Origin: Acidobacteriota bacterium
GTDB taxonomy: Bacteria; Acidobacteriota; G020349885
DNA length: 64,000 bases
Direction of reading: 5' to 3'
Assembly: GCA_020349885.1 (NCBI GenBank)
Contig: CP070701.1
Span: 1,481,678-1,545,677, forward strand
Part shown: piece after piece, positions 8,596 through 16,650 of the stretch
Numbering within the stretch: position 1 is the stretch's first letter
Layout: each line of letters opens with the position of its first letter
The notes under the pieces: generated by a model
What the model saw: only the letters and a program-made list of their open reading frames with translations
The model's database searches: none
What the model was told of the DNA's origin: nothing
Made by a program: the position numbers and the translations under genes

Positions 8596-9495
8596 ATGCA
8601 TCTTCGTGAGAAAACGCTGCTTTCCGTATTTCTGGGCTTCGCGCTCCTTGGCGCGATGCCTTCCCAGGCCGCAAGAGAAAAGGTTATTCCCGCCTCGAGC
8701 GAGGACGTCGCGCGCATTCAGGAGGAGGTATGGAAGCTCAAGAAAGGGCAGGCCGAGCTGAAGGAGCAGATGGCGCAGATTCTCGCCCTCCTCGAAGAGC
8801 GGTGCGGCGGCACGGCGCAGTCGAACGCACGCCTCGCCGCGAAGCTCGACGAGGTGACTTCGGAAATCCTCGTGCTTTCCGAAAAGCTGAGCGACGCCAA
8901 CTATCGCCTCGCCCTTGCGGGCAGCCACCGCCCCGCGGCACCGGCGGCGCCCGCGCCCATCTTGGAAAAACCTGCTCAAGCGGCCCTACCGACGGACTGG
9001 CCGGCGGGTCTTGCGACAAGCGAGTCGGGGGAGCCGCCTTCTCCCCAAAAAGAAGAACAGGTGTCGCCTCAAAAGGAAACCGCCGGGGCAGAACCTCCGG
9101 TGCCGCCTCCCATGTCCCCCGAGCAGGCCTACCAGGCCGCCTACGCCGATTACACCAAGGGAAATTTCTCCCTCGCCGTTATGGGCTTCGAGAAATTCGT
9201 CAAGCAGGATTCGCAAAACGACCTTGCCGACAACGCCCTCTACTGGGTAGGCGAGTGCCACTACGCTCAACGCCAATTTGAGGAGGCGATCGGGGTGTTC
9301 GACCGCGTGCTTGAGAAATATCCGGAGGGTGACAAGATTCCCGCGGTGCTCCTCAAGAAAGGCTACGCCTACATGGAGCTCTATCAGATCGGGCAGGGCG
9401 TCGTCGTTTTGCAGAGCCTCATCCAGCGCCATCCGCACGCGCCCGAGGCTAGGCTCGCCAAGCAGAAGCTCGACGAGTTGGGAATGGGACGGTAG
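8596..9495 (+). CDS. cpoB: Tol-Pal system protein CpoB/YbgF-like
   Basis: 299 residues from the ATG at 8596, preceded by GGAGG at 8582-8586. Order of parts: signal peptide (LLSVFLGFALLGAMPSQA), a coiled-coil segment (residues about 35-105, heptad-like EEVWKLKKGQAELKEQMAQ), a Pro/Ala/Glu linker, and a C-terminal TPR-like domain beginning AYQAAYADYTKGNFSLAVM. This is the architecture of CpoB/YbgF, a periplasmic TPR protein that works with the Tol-Pal complex and coordinates peptidoglycan synthesis with outer-membrane constriction. The tol and pal genes are not next to it here, so the name rests on architecture only. Confidence 0.75.
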   Translation: MHLREKTLLSVFLGFALLGAMPSQAAREKVIPASSEDVARIQEEVWKLKKGQAELKEQMAQILALLEERCGGTAQSNARLAAKLDEVTSEILVLSEKLSDANYRLALAGSHRPAAPAAPAPILEKPAQAALPTDWPAGLATSESGEPPSPQKEEQVSPQKETAGAEPPVPPPMSPEQAYQAAYADYTKGNFSLAVMGFEKFVKQDSQNDLADNALYWVGECHYAQRQFEEAIGVFDRVLEKYPEGDKIPAVLLKKGYAYMELYQIGQGVVVLQSLIQRHPHAPEARLAKQKLDELGMGR

Positions 9496-9507
9496 GTGAG
9501 AACGTAG

Positions 9508-9582
9508 ATCAATAATCGATGACCGGTAACCGATGACCGATTCCTGAATTGGTCATTGGTAATCGATAATCGGTCATTAAAT
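9508..9582. repeat. Inverted array of short repeats between cpoB and nth
   Basis: The left arm contains repeated ATCGATGACCGG / AACCGATGACCG units; the right arm contains their reverse complements (GGTCATTGGTAATCGATA, ATCGGTCATT). The two arms can pair as one long imperfect hairpin of about 30 bp per arm. Confidence 0.65.
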
Positions 9583-9605
9583 CTACTTCCTACGTCCTTG
9601 CCGCA

Positions 9606-10259
9606 ATGACCACGAAAGCCGGGGCGAAAGATATTAAACAGCACGCCGCGACGATCTGGAAGCGTCTGAAAGAGCGCTGGCCGGACGCCCGCTGCACGCT
9701 CGATTTTAAAAGCCCCCTTGAGCTTCTGGTCGCGGCGGTGCTTTCGGCGCAGTGCACCGACGAGCGTGTCAACCAGGTTACAAAAGGTCTTTTCAGAAAG
9801 TACAAGACGGCCCGGGACTACGCCTCGGCGAAGCCCCAAGAGCTTGAGCAGGACATCCGCTCGACGGGATTCTACCGAAACAAGGCGAAGAACATTCTGG
9901 GCGCCGCGAAAATTCTTCAGGAAAGGCACGAGGGCCGCGTGCCCGACACGATGGACGAGCTTGTGGAGCTTCCGGGCGTCGCGCGCAAGACAGCGAACGT
10001 CCTCCTTGGCACCGCTTTCGGCAAGGCCGAGGGCGTCGTCGTGGATACCCACGTGCACCGCCTCTCGAGGCGCCTCGCCCTGACGGAGCACGACGACCCC
10101 GTAAAGATCGAGCGCGATTTAATGGCGCTTTTTCCGCGCCGGGACTGGACGGCGCTCGGCCACACGCTCGTCCTCCACGGCCGCCACGTGTGCCGGGCGA
10201 GGAAGCCCCTCTGCGGCGAGTGCGTTTTGAACGACATCTGCCCGTCGAGCGAGAGGTGA
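9606..10259 (+). CDS. nth: Endonuclease III (DNA glycosylase/AP lyase)
   Basis: 217 residues, normal length. Base-excision-repair glycosylase removing oxidised pyrimidines and cleaving the AP site. The helix-hairpin-helix is LPGVARKTANV with catalytic Lys128; the catalytic Asp is Asp147 in VVVDTHVHRL. The C-terminal [4Fe-4S] cluster motif C-x6-C-x2-C-x5-C is complete at Cys196, 203, 206 and 212. All key residues are present, so the enzyme should be active. Confidence 0.96.
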   Translation: MTTKAGAKDIKQHAATIWKRLKERWPDARCTLDFKSPLELLVAAVLSAQCTDERVNQVTKGLFRKYKTARDYASAKPQELEQDIRSTGFYRNKAKNILGAAKILQERHEGRVPDTMDELVELPGVARKTANVLLGTAFGKAEGVVVDTHVHRLSRRLALTEHDDPVKIERDLMALFPRRDWTALGHTLVLHGRHVCRARKPLCGECVLNDICPSSER

Positions 10260-10302
10260 ATTTTTCGAACAAAAACACACCAAAATTCCGGAGATAACAG
10301 CC

Positions 10303-10986
10303 ATGCAACGCTGGACAAGCAAATTGGTGATAGGACTTACGCTATTGGTTTGCCTGACGTATTCTGCCCCACCGAAAGGTAAGCTCTATCCTGTGGATGA
10401 AGCTTCTCAAGACGCGTCGTTTTTGGAATTCAGGAAAAAGATAGTGGAAGCAATTAGGAATCGAGATAAAGACTATATCTTGAGCATACTCGATCCTGAC
10501 ATCAAAAACAGTTTTGGTGGTGATGGCGGGATTGAAGAATTTAAGAGTTTGTGGAAGCTCGATAAGCCCGAAAGCGAGTTGTGGAATGAGCTGCTTGTGG
10601 TCTTAACGCTTGGAGGAGCGTTCGGAGAATACTTGGGCGAAACAAGCTTCGAAGCACCTTACGTTTCCGCTCGTTGGCCGGACGAGTACGACGCTTACGA
10701 ATATATGGCCATCGTAGGAGAAACTGTCAGTGTTCGGCTTGAGCCCAGTTTAACTGCCACCGTAATTGATACCCTTTCTTATGATATTGTGAAACGTGTG
10801 TATGTTCTTTGTTCCGTAATGGGGGAAATAAAAGCTGATGGTCACACGTGGATGCTTATTATCACACCTGACGGCAAAGCAGGGTTCGTTTCCCAGAAAT
10901 ATCTTCGAAGTGCGACCGACTATCGTGCCTACTTCCGTAAAACAGACGGCAAATGGTTCATGGCTTGTTTCATCGCAGGGGATTGA
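10303..10986 (+). CDS. Secreted protein with a C-terminal SH3-like domain, unknown function
   Basis: 227 residues with GGAG at 10289-10292. The N-terminus is a signal peptide (LVIGLTLLVCLTYSAPPKG). Residues about 40-110 are helical and unassigned (EFRKKIVEAIRNRDKDYIL). Residues about 135-200 resemble a bacterial SH3 domain (VGETVSVRLEPSLTATVIDTL ... GHTWMLIITPDGKAGFVSQKYL), a fold often used to bind cell-wall peptides. Base composition is much more AT-rich than both neighbours and codon choice differs (many AAA, GAA, ATA, TTG), suggesting recent transfer or relaxed selection. I do not recognise a named family. Confidence 0.75.
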   Translation: MQRWTSKLVIGLTLLVCLTYSAPPKGKLYPVDEASQDASFLEFRKKIVEAIRNRDKDYILSILDPDIKNSFGGDGGIEEFKSLWKLDKPESELWNELLVVLTLGGAFGEYLGETSFEAPYVSARWPDEYDAYEYMAIVGETVSVRLEPSLTATVIDTLSYDIVKRVYVLCSVMGEIKADGHTWMLIITPDGKAGFVSQKYLRSATDYRAYFRKTDGKWFMACFIAGD

Positions 10987-11019
10987 TGGAAACGAAGCCC
11001 TGAAAAGGCTTCGCGTTTC

Positions 11020-13299
11020 GTGAGTCAAATCACCCTCCGAATCGAGGGCATGCACTGCGCGGGCTGCGCCGCTACGATTGAAAAGGCGCTCCGCGAGGCG
11101 CCGGGCGTCGTCTCGGCTGTGGTCAATTTCCCCATGGGGCGCGCGTCGGTCGGGCTTTCCTCCGGCGCGGACGTCGAGGCGCTTTTAGGCGCCGTCCAAA
11201 GCGCGGGTTACCGCGCGTCGGTCCTGGACGAGGAGCGGCGCGAGGGCATCGAAACCGAAGAAATTCGGAAATTACGCTCGGCGCGCCGCCGCGCTCTCCT
11301 GGCGTGGGCTTTCACGGCGCCGGCCATGGCCCTGATGGGGCTTCACATGCTTGCCCCGGGCCTTGTAGAGGGGGCGGCGGGCATCCACGTGTTTGCGCAC
11401 CCGCTTCTTTATCTTGCGCTCGCCGCCCCGGTTGTTTTCCTTGCGGGAAGCGAGGTGCTGCGAAGCGGCTTCGGCTCGCTCGGGCGTCTTGCGCCGAACA
11501 TGGACGCGCTCATCGCCATGGCGGCGGCGGTCTCTTTCTTGACGGGCCTCGCCGCGTTGCGCTCGCCGCAGGTGGCCGATTTCTCCGCGATCGGCGCCAT
11601 GATCGTGGCGTTTCACCTCACGGGGCGCTATCTTGAGGCGCGCTCGTGCGGCCGCGCCTCGCAGGCCGTCCGTGCGCTTTTGGAGCTCCGCCCCGAGACG
11701 GCGCGCGTGCGGCGGGGCGACGAATGGAAAGAAATTCGCGCCGAAGAGCTCCGCGCGGGCGACGAGGTGCTCGTGAAACCCGGCGAGAAAATCCCGGCGG
11801 ACGGCACCGTGCGGCGCGGCGAGGGCGCCGTGGACGAGGCGCTCGTCACGGGCGAGAGCATGCCCGTGGAGAAACGCCCCGGTGACGGCGTCGTGGGCGC
11901 CTCGGTGAACCGCGAGGGCGCGCTCGAGGTGGAGGTCACCCGCGTGGGGCGCGAGAGCTTCCTGGCTCGGGTCGTGGCGCTCGTCGAGGCATGCCAGGGC
12001 TCGAAGGTGCCCATCCAGCGGCTTGCCGACCGCGTCGCCGGAAGATTCGTTCCCGCCGTGTTCGCGCTTTCCGTGCTTACGTTCGCGGCGTGGCTCGCGT
12101 TCCCGGAGAATTTCCGCGCCGTGCTCGAATGGGCGGCGCCCGTGGCGTTCTGGACGCCGCGCTCGCTCGGAGATATCTCGCTTGCGCTCTACGCGGCGGT
12201 GGCCGTTCTGGTCATCGCGTGCCCGTGCGCCCTCGGGCTCGCGACGCCCATCGCCCTGATGGTCGGCACGGGGCGCGGCGCGCAGAGGGGGATTCTCATA
12301 CGCCGCGGCGAGGCCGTCGAGCGCATGAAAGACGTCCGCGTCGTCGCCTTCGACAAAACGGGAACGCTCACCGAGGGAAAGCCCCGCGTGACGGACGTCG
12401 CGGCGGCGGAGGGTTTTCTCAAAGACGACGTGCTCCGGCTCGCGGCGGCGGTGGAGCGGTTTTCTGAGCATCCGCTCGCGGAGGCCATAGTGGAGGCGGC
12501 GACCTCACCCCCGCCTTCGGCCTCCCCCTCCCCTGCAAAAGGAGAGGGGGGAAAAGGGGGTGAGGCAGAAGACTTCGCCGCCGTCCCGGGGCGCGGCGCG
12601 CGGGCGCGCGTTTCGGGCGAGGCGGTGCTTGTGGGCGGAAGAAGCTTTCTCGACGGGGAGGGCGTCCCGACCGCGGCGGCGCCCTTCGGGGCGTTTGAGG
12701 CCGAGGGGAAAACCGTCGTGGGCGTCGCGGTGGAGCAGAGGCTGGCGGGAGCAATTGCCCTGCGCGACGAGCTGAAGCCGGGCGCGCGCGAGGCCGTGGC
12801 GCGTCTCCGCGCCATGGGGCTCCACGTCGTGATGCTTACGGGCGACAGTCCCGCCTCCGCGAGCGGGGTCGCGCGCGAGGCGGGCATCGAGGACGTGCGC
12901 GCCCGCGTTCTTCCCGAAGACAAGGTGCGCGCCGTCGAGGGGCTTCGCCGGGAATTCGGCCCCGTTGCCATGGTGGGCGATGGCCTGAACGACGCGCCGG
13001 CGCTCGCCGCGGCCGACGTGGGCGTCGCCATCGGCTCGGGCACGCACATCGCCGTCGAGTCCTCCGGCGTCGTTTTGACCTCGGACGACCCGCGCGCCGC
13101 AGCCGACGCCGTCGCGCTGAGCCGCGCCACGTTCCGCACCATCCGGGAGAATCTTCTTTGGGCCTTCGGCTACAACGTCGTCATGATCCCGCTCGCCGTC
13201 GCGGGCCTCCTTCACCCGGCGATGGCCGAGGCCGCCATGGCGCTCTCGTCGCTGAACGTGGTGTGGAATTCGCTGAGGCTGAGGAAGGTCGGGATTTGA
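11020..13299 (+). CDS. copA: Copper-transporting P1B-type ATPase
   Basis: 759 residues, GTG start (no ATG fits). One N-terminal heavy-metal domain with GMHCAGCAATIE (Cys13, Cys16); eight membrane segments; the ion-binding CPC (401-403) in IACPCALGLATP; phosphorylation site DKTGTLTEG (Asp445); the nucleotide-domain SEHPLAEA; hinge VGDGLNDAPAL. CPC plus the C-terminal pattern around YNVVMIPLA and MALSSLNVVWNSLRLR indicates Cu+ export. A 63-bp palindrome (12503-12565) adds about 21 residues rich in Pro, Ser and Gly to the nucleotide-binding domain, just after the HP motif. No CopZ or metalloregulator gene is adjacent. Confidence 0.92.
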   Translation: MSQITLRIEGMHCAGCAATIEKALREAPGVVSAVVNFPMGRASVGLSSGADVEALLGAVQSAGYRASVLDEERREGIETEEIRKLRSARRRALLAWAFTAPAMALMGLHMLAPGLVEGAAGIHVFAHPLLYLALAAPVVFLAGSEVLRSGFGSLGRLAPNMDALIAMAAAVSFLTGLAALRSPQVADFSAIGAMIVAFHLTGRYLEARSCGRASQAVRALLELRPETARVRRGDEWKEIRAEELRAGDEVLVKPGEKIPADGTVRRGEGAVDEALVTGESMPVEKRPGDGVVGASVNREGALEVEVTRVGRESFLARVVALVEACQGSKVPIQRLADRVAGRFVPAVFALSVLTFAAWLAFPENFRAVLEWAAPVAFWTPRSLGDISLALYAAVAVLVIACPCALGLATPIALMVGTGRGAQRGILIRRGEAVERMKDVRVVAFDKTGTLTEGKPRVTDVAAAEGFLKDDVLRLAAAVERFSEHPLAEAIVEAATSPPPSASPSPAKGEGGKGGEAEDFAAVPGRGARARVSGEAVLVGGRSFLDGEGVPTAAAPFGAFEAEGKTVVGVAVEQRLAGAIALRDELKPGAREAVARLRAMGLHVVMLTGDSPASASGVAREAGIEDVRARVLPEDKVRAVEGLRREFGPVAMVGDGLNDAPALAAADVGVAIGSGTHIAVESSGVVLTSDDPRAAADAVALSRATFRTIRENLLWAFGYNVVMIPLAVAGLLHPAMAEAAMALSSLNVVWNSLRLRKVGI
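12503..12565. repeat. In-frame palindromic element inside copA
   Basis: Begins CCTCACCCCC and ends GGGGGTGAGG, a perfect 10-base inverted repeat, with further C-rich and G-rich pairing inside. The length of 63 bp equals 21 codons, so the reading frame is preserved. The encoded stretch has no counterpart in typical CopA nucleotide-binding domains. Confidence 0.7.
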
Positions 13300-13653
13300 A
13301 GCTCTGCGGGGCGGGATTTCCGCGCGATGGGGCTCCTCCCGGCCCTTTTGGCGGCCGGCGAAGCCTCCGTCACCGGCTTGGCTTTCCGGAGGAAGACTTC
13401 AGGCTTAAAACAGAACCCCCCGGCGCAAGCGCCGGGAGGTTCCGAAGGAGGGACCAAGGAGGGCTCTCGTACTATATATGAACGCCCGAACTTTTGTCAA
13501 GTTCCAGAGCTTGACCATTATAGCATAGGGTTTCTGAAAAGTCCAATCCGGGGCGCCCCCCGCGGATCCCCCAGGGGTGGGATTTCGTAAAACGGGCGGG
13601 CAGCGCTGCGGATTTTTTCCCGGGGCCATGGGGGTCTTTTGGGATAAAATCGG
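13300..13653. other. Non-coding region with hairpins downstream of copA
   Basis: No convincing gene. It holds a strong stem-loop, CCCGGCG-CAAG-CGCCGGG (about 13414-13431), flanked by GAACC/GGTTC and, on the minus strand, followed by TGTTTT, which may terminate transcription. Other GC-rich inverted segments (about 13360-13400 and 13550-13580) and an AT-rich TATATATG patch near 13473 are present. Short frames here lack start signals and similarity. Confidence 0.5.
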
Positions 13654-13683
13654 TTGACATCCGCGGGGAGGAAGCTCTATACT
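13654..13683 (+). promoter_or_regulatory. Sigma-70-type promoter of the cysteine-rich lipoprotein gene
   Basis: TTGACA (13654-13659), 18-bp spacer, TATACT (13678-13683). The ATG follows at 13691, seven bases after the -10 box, so the message is predicted to be leaderless or nearly so. Confidence 0.75.
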
Positions 13684-13690
13684 ACGCCGT

Positions 13691-14932
13691 ATGGGAAGCG
13701 GAGAACTCGTACGCGCCAAGTGGACGCTGGGCATTGCCGCGGCCTGCGTGGCGGCGCTGGGTCTTTTTTCCTGCGCCGGCGGCGATGTGACGGGAATCAC
13801 GATCTTGTCGGCCGCGTACGACGTTATCTATGAGTTCGACAGCCGCACTTGTTGCGACGAGATCGACAATGACGGGGATGGCAGCATAGACGAGCCCGAC
13901 GAGGACTACTGCCTGGATACATGTCGTGACACCGACGGAAACGGCATCTGCGAGGGGGGAGATCCTGTCCCATGTCCGCCTCCGGGCTCCGACGAAATTC
14001 GCCTGGAGCTTTTACAGTTCGACGGCGCCGTTGCCCGTTTTGCCCTTTTGGCTCACAACTTCACCATAAGCAATGCTTGGAGAATCCGCTTTGGATTAAC
14101 GTTCAACAGCGATCTGCTCCGATACACCTATCCTTCCCCCGGGGTGGGGTCCCATAGCCCGGAGTATCCGGGGGCCGTTCCGTGGAAAAAGATTCCTCCC
14201 ATCGGGACCGGCATTCCGGATTTGTTTCCAGACCCGGGTCCGGGGGAGGTCGAGGGGCTGGCCGACGACAATTGCTGGGGCTGCTGCATCGAATGGACGG
14301 ATTATTCCTGCACGGGCCCGGGCAAGAAAGGTGAGACCTGTACCCAAGACCTCAAGCCGAACGATGTAAAGCTTTGCATCAAGCGCTCCTGCGTCCCTTC
14401 CACAGGGGAAGTGGGTGGTTTTTGCCCGGCTGGCGCGGGAAGGGCCGATTGCTGCAATTGCAGTGATACGGCACCGCAGTCCCGCCACTGCCGACGAACC
14501 GACTCTAATCCGGCCTGTGCTACTAGTCCCGAGGGACAATGCCACAACAACTGTGACCAGCCGCTTTTTACGGAGTTGGCGGGTGATCCCGACGCCGATA
14601 AACAGATACATATTTGCTGCGCGGAAAAAGCCTTGCTGCAGGTAGAAGACTGGGAATGCCTCCAATTCGACCAGCAACAGGGGATCTGTACTGCATCAAC
14701 AGGATGCGAGGCAATGGGTTTGGGGCAGGGCGAGCAGCCGCTGGGGGTAACCCCGCAGGGAGTGGTGGCCACGGTTCCTCTCCACGTCAAGGCGGCCCGG
14801 GAATTCGATGATTTCCGGTTCCTTTTCGACGTGGGCGGCAGCTCGGTTTCCCCCTACAATTCCGACGCAAAAACTCCTCTTGGTGGAGCCGCATCTGTAG
14901 CAGGGAAGGGAACGGTCATTGCAACCGATTGA
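13691..14932 (+). CDS. Cysteine-rich lipoprotein of unknown function
   Basis: 413 residues. The N-terminal hydrophobic segment ends in LGLFSCAGG, a lipobox with Cys28 as the predicted lipidated residue. Residues about 48-85 carry CCDEIDNDGDGSIDEPDEDYC, an acidic Asp/Asn/Gly loop of the kind seen in secreted calcium-binding repeats, followed by CRDTDGNGICEGGD. More than twenty Cys residues occur in the middle (CWGCCIEW, CCNCSD, CHNNCDQ, ICCAEK), suggesting disulphides or metal binding. The last ~90 residues are beta-rich and Cys-free (FDDFRFLFDVGG). I do not recognise the family. The start codon abuts a good promoter, so leaderless translation is likely. Confidence 0.75.
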   Translation: MGSGELVRAKWTLGIAAACVAALGLFSCAGGDVTGITILSAAYDVIYEFDSRTCCDEIDNDGDGSIDEPDEDYCLDTCRDTDGNGICEGGDPVPCPPPGSDEIRLELLQFDGAVARFALLAHNFTISNAWRIRFGLTFNSDLLRYTYPSPGVGSHSPEYPGAVPWKKIPPIGTGIPDLFPDPGPGEVEGLADDNCWGCCIEWTDYSCTGPGKKGETCTQDLKPNDVKLCIKRSCVPSTGEVGGFCPAGAGRADCCNCSDTAPQSRHCRRTDSNPACATSPEGQCHNNCDQPLFTELAGDPDADKQIHICCAEKALLQVEDWECLQFDQQQGICTASTGCEAMGLGQGEQPLGVTPQGVVATVPLHVKAAREFDDFRFLFDVGGSSVSPYNSDAKTPLGGAASVAGKGTVIATD

Positions 14933-15049
14933 TATGGGAGCACTGAGGAAGCAGTCGATGTCTCAACCATGTCGTGGCGCCCGAAGGGCCGGATTCCTCG
15001 GCTGCTCCGCCAGGGCGAACAAGTAAAGCCGCTCCCGGCTGAAATTGGA

Positions 15050-15067
15050 TCCCGACTTCAATCGGGA
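15050..15067. repeat. Short palindrome of the CCCGAC...GTCGGG type upstream of dnaB
   Basis: TCCCGACT-TC-AATCGGGA with one mismatch, in the non-coding stretch between the lipoprotein gene and dnaB. Similar palindromes occur at 15170-15189, 29886-29902, 30532-30549 and 61918-61934. Confidence 0.55.
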
Positions 15068-15153
15068 CGAAAATAGCTTGCAATCCTCCGCCGGTAAGGA
15101 GTATCCTCTCCTTCCAAAGCAAACAACCCCATAAGTTGACAGGAGGCAAGCCC

Positions 15154-16635
15154 ATGGCCATGGAACTTGCCCCGACGCTTGCGTCGGGGACTGTAACCCG
15201 CCCGATGCCGCATTCCGTCGAAGCAGAGCGCGCAGTGCTCGGCTCCATCCTGCTCCGAAACCGCGAGAGCGAGCTGGCGTTCGAGCGCCTTCGTCCCGAG
15301 GGCTTCTACCATGCCCCGCATCAAAGGATTTTTGAGGCCATGGAGCGGATTCGCACTGTGCAAGAAAACCCCGTCATTGACTTAATAACCCTGCGCGATG
15401 ATCTCGACAAGCGCGGATTGTTGGAAGAAGCGGGCGGCGCGGATTATCTGGCTTCTCTTGTGGACGGCCTTCCCAAGGAGCTTAATATTCCTTCTTATGT
15501 CAGCATTGTTCATGATAAGTATGTTCTGCGCGAGCTCATCAAGCGTTCGGAGGCGGCCATTGCGGAGTGCTTCAAACAAGAACAGGAAACGGAGACGGTC
15601 CTGGGCGAGGCGGAGAAGAAAGTTTTCCAGCTTGCCGAGGAACTCGTACGCTTGGACTACGTCCTTGTGGGATCTTTGACGCAAGAGGTGCTCCAAAAAA
15701 CCGAGGAGATAGCCAAGCATGGCGCCCCCGTCGGGGTTCCCACCGGGTTCACGGATTTCGATCATATAACGGGCGGCCTTCAGGCGAGCGACCTCGTTGT
15801 CGTCGCGGCCCGGCCGAGCGTGGGAAAGACGACCTTCTGCCTCAACGTGGCCGTGAACGCCGCGTTGCGCGAGGGGAAAACCGTCGCCGTTTTCAGCCTC
15901 GAGGACTCGCGCGACAACATCGTCCGCCGCATGCTCTGCACCGTGGCGAAAGTGGACGCGGAAAAGGTGTCGCGCGGCCGCGGCATTAACCGCGAGGACT
16001 GGGCGAATCTCATACGCGCAGAGGCGGAGCTGCGGCAGGCGCCCCTTTACATTGACGACAGCCCCTCCACTATCTTTCAAATCGGCCCCAAGGCGCGCCG
16101 CCTTCAAAGAAAGCACGGGCTCGACCTCCTTATCGTGGACTACCTTCAGCTCATCCTGTCGCCGAGCGAGATTCGCTTCGAGAACCGCACCCTGGAGATC
16201 GCCGCCTACACGCGGTATCTCAAGAATTTGGCGAAGGAGCTCAAGATTCCAGTCATCGCCGTCTCCCAGTTGAGCCGCGCGCCCGAGCAGCGTCCCGACC
16301 ACCGCCCGCGTCTCGCCGATTTGCGCGAGTCGGGCGCCATCGAGCAGGACGCGGACCTCGTGGCCTTCCTCTACCGCCCCGATATGTACAAGCGGGGGCG
16401 AAACGGAGACCGTGAGGAGGCGGACTCGTCAGGGCTTGCCCGCCCTAACAACCTTGGCGGGCTTGCGCCGGAGACGCCCCGTTCGGAGCTCATCATCGCC
16501 AAGCATCGAAACGGTCCGACAGGCGTCATTCAGCTCGTGTTTATTCCTCAGCAGACGCGCTTTGAAAGCGCGGCGCCTTCCTACGCCGCCTCCGAGGAGC
16601 CCGCCCCCCTCGGGGGAGAGGCGGAGCTTCAATAG
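15154..16635 (+). CDS. dnaB: Replicative DNA helicase DnaB
   Basis: 493 residues. Start at 15154 is set by AGGAGG at 15141-15146 with seven bases spacing. N-terminal domain begins PHSVEAERAVLGSILL. The RecA-like domain has Walker A ARPSVGKTT (Lys225), Walker B region LLIVDYLQLI, and AVSQLSRAPEQRPDHRPRLADLRESGAIEQDADLV, the usual conserved stretch. Two oddities. Codons 6-12 are a perfect 9-bp stem (15170-15189). A 33-bp palindromic element (16434-16466) adds about 11 residues between REEAD and the conserved ELIIAKHRNGPTG, and the C-terminus (EEPAPLGGEAELQ) is also palindrome-derived. It forms the hexameric ring that unwinds DNA at the fork. Confidence 0.96.
   Translation: MAMELAPTLASGTVTRPMPHSVEAERAVLGSILLRNRESELAFERLRPEGFYHAPHQRIFEAMERIRTVQENPVIDLITLRDDLDKRGLLEEAGGADYLASLVDGLPKELNIPSYVSIVHDKYVLRELIKRSEAAIAECFKQEQETETVLGEAEKKVFQLAEELVRLDYVLVGSLTQEVLQKTEEIAKHGAPVGVPTGFTDFDHITGGLQASDLVVVAARPSVGKTTFCLNVAVNAALREGKTVAVFSLEDSRDNIVRRMLCTVAKVDAEKVSRGRGINREDWANLIRAEAELRQAPLYIDDSPSTIFQIGPKARRLQRKHGLDLLIVDYLQLILSPSEIRFENRTLEIAAYTRYLKNLAKELKIPVIAVSQLSRAPEQRPDHRPRLADLRESGAIEQDADLVAFLYRPDMYKRGRNGDREEADSSGLARPNNLGGLAPETPRSELIIAKHRNGPTGVIQLVFIPQQTRFESAAPSYAASEEPAPLGGEAELQ
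15170..15189. repeat. Perfect hairpin over codons 6-12 of dnaB
   Basis: CCCCGACGC-TT-GCGTCGGGG, a nine-base perfect stem with a two-base loop, starting 16 bases after the A of the start codon. In mRNA it could affect initiation. Confidence 0.65.
16434..16466. repeat. 33-bp palindromic element inside dnaB
   Basis: Core GCTTGCCCGCCC ... GGCGGGCTTGC. Identical to the minus-strand sequence of 5818-5786 at 28 of 33 positions, and all five differences are transitions. It is 11 codons long, so the frame is kept. Confidence 0.75.
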
Positions 16636-16650
16636 CCTCAGCCCCCTCGT

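Noticed and set aside
13405..13800. A 131-residue minus-strand frame between copA and the lipoprotein gene
   Set aside because: Runs through hairpins and the promoter of the lipoprotein gene. No ribosome-binding site or domain.
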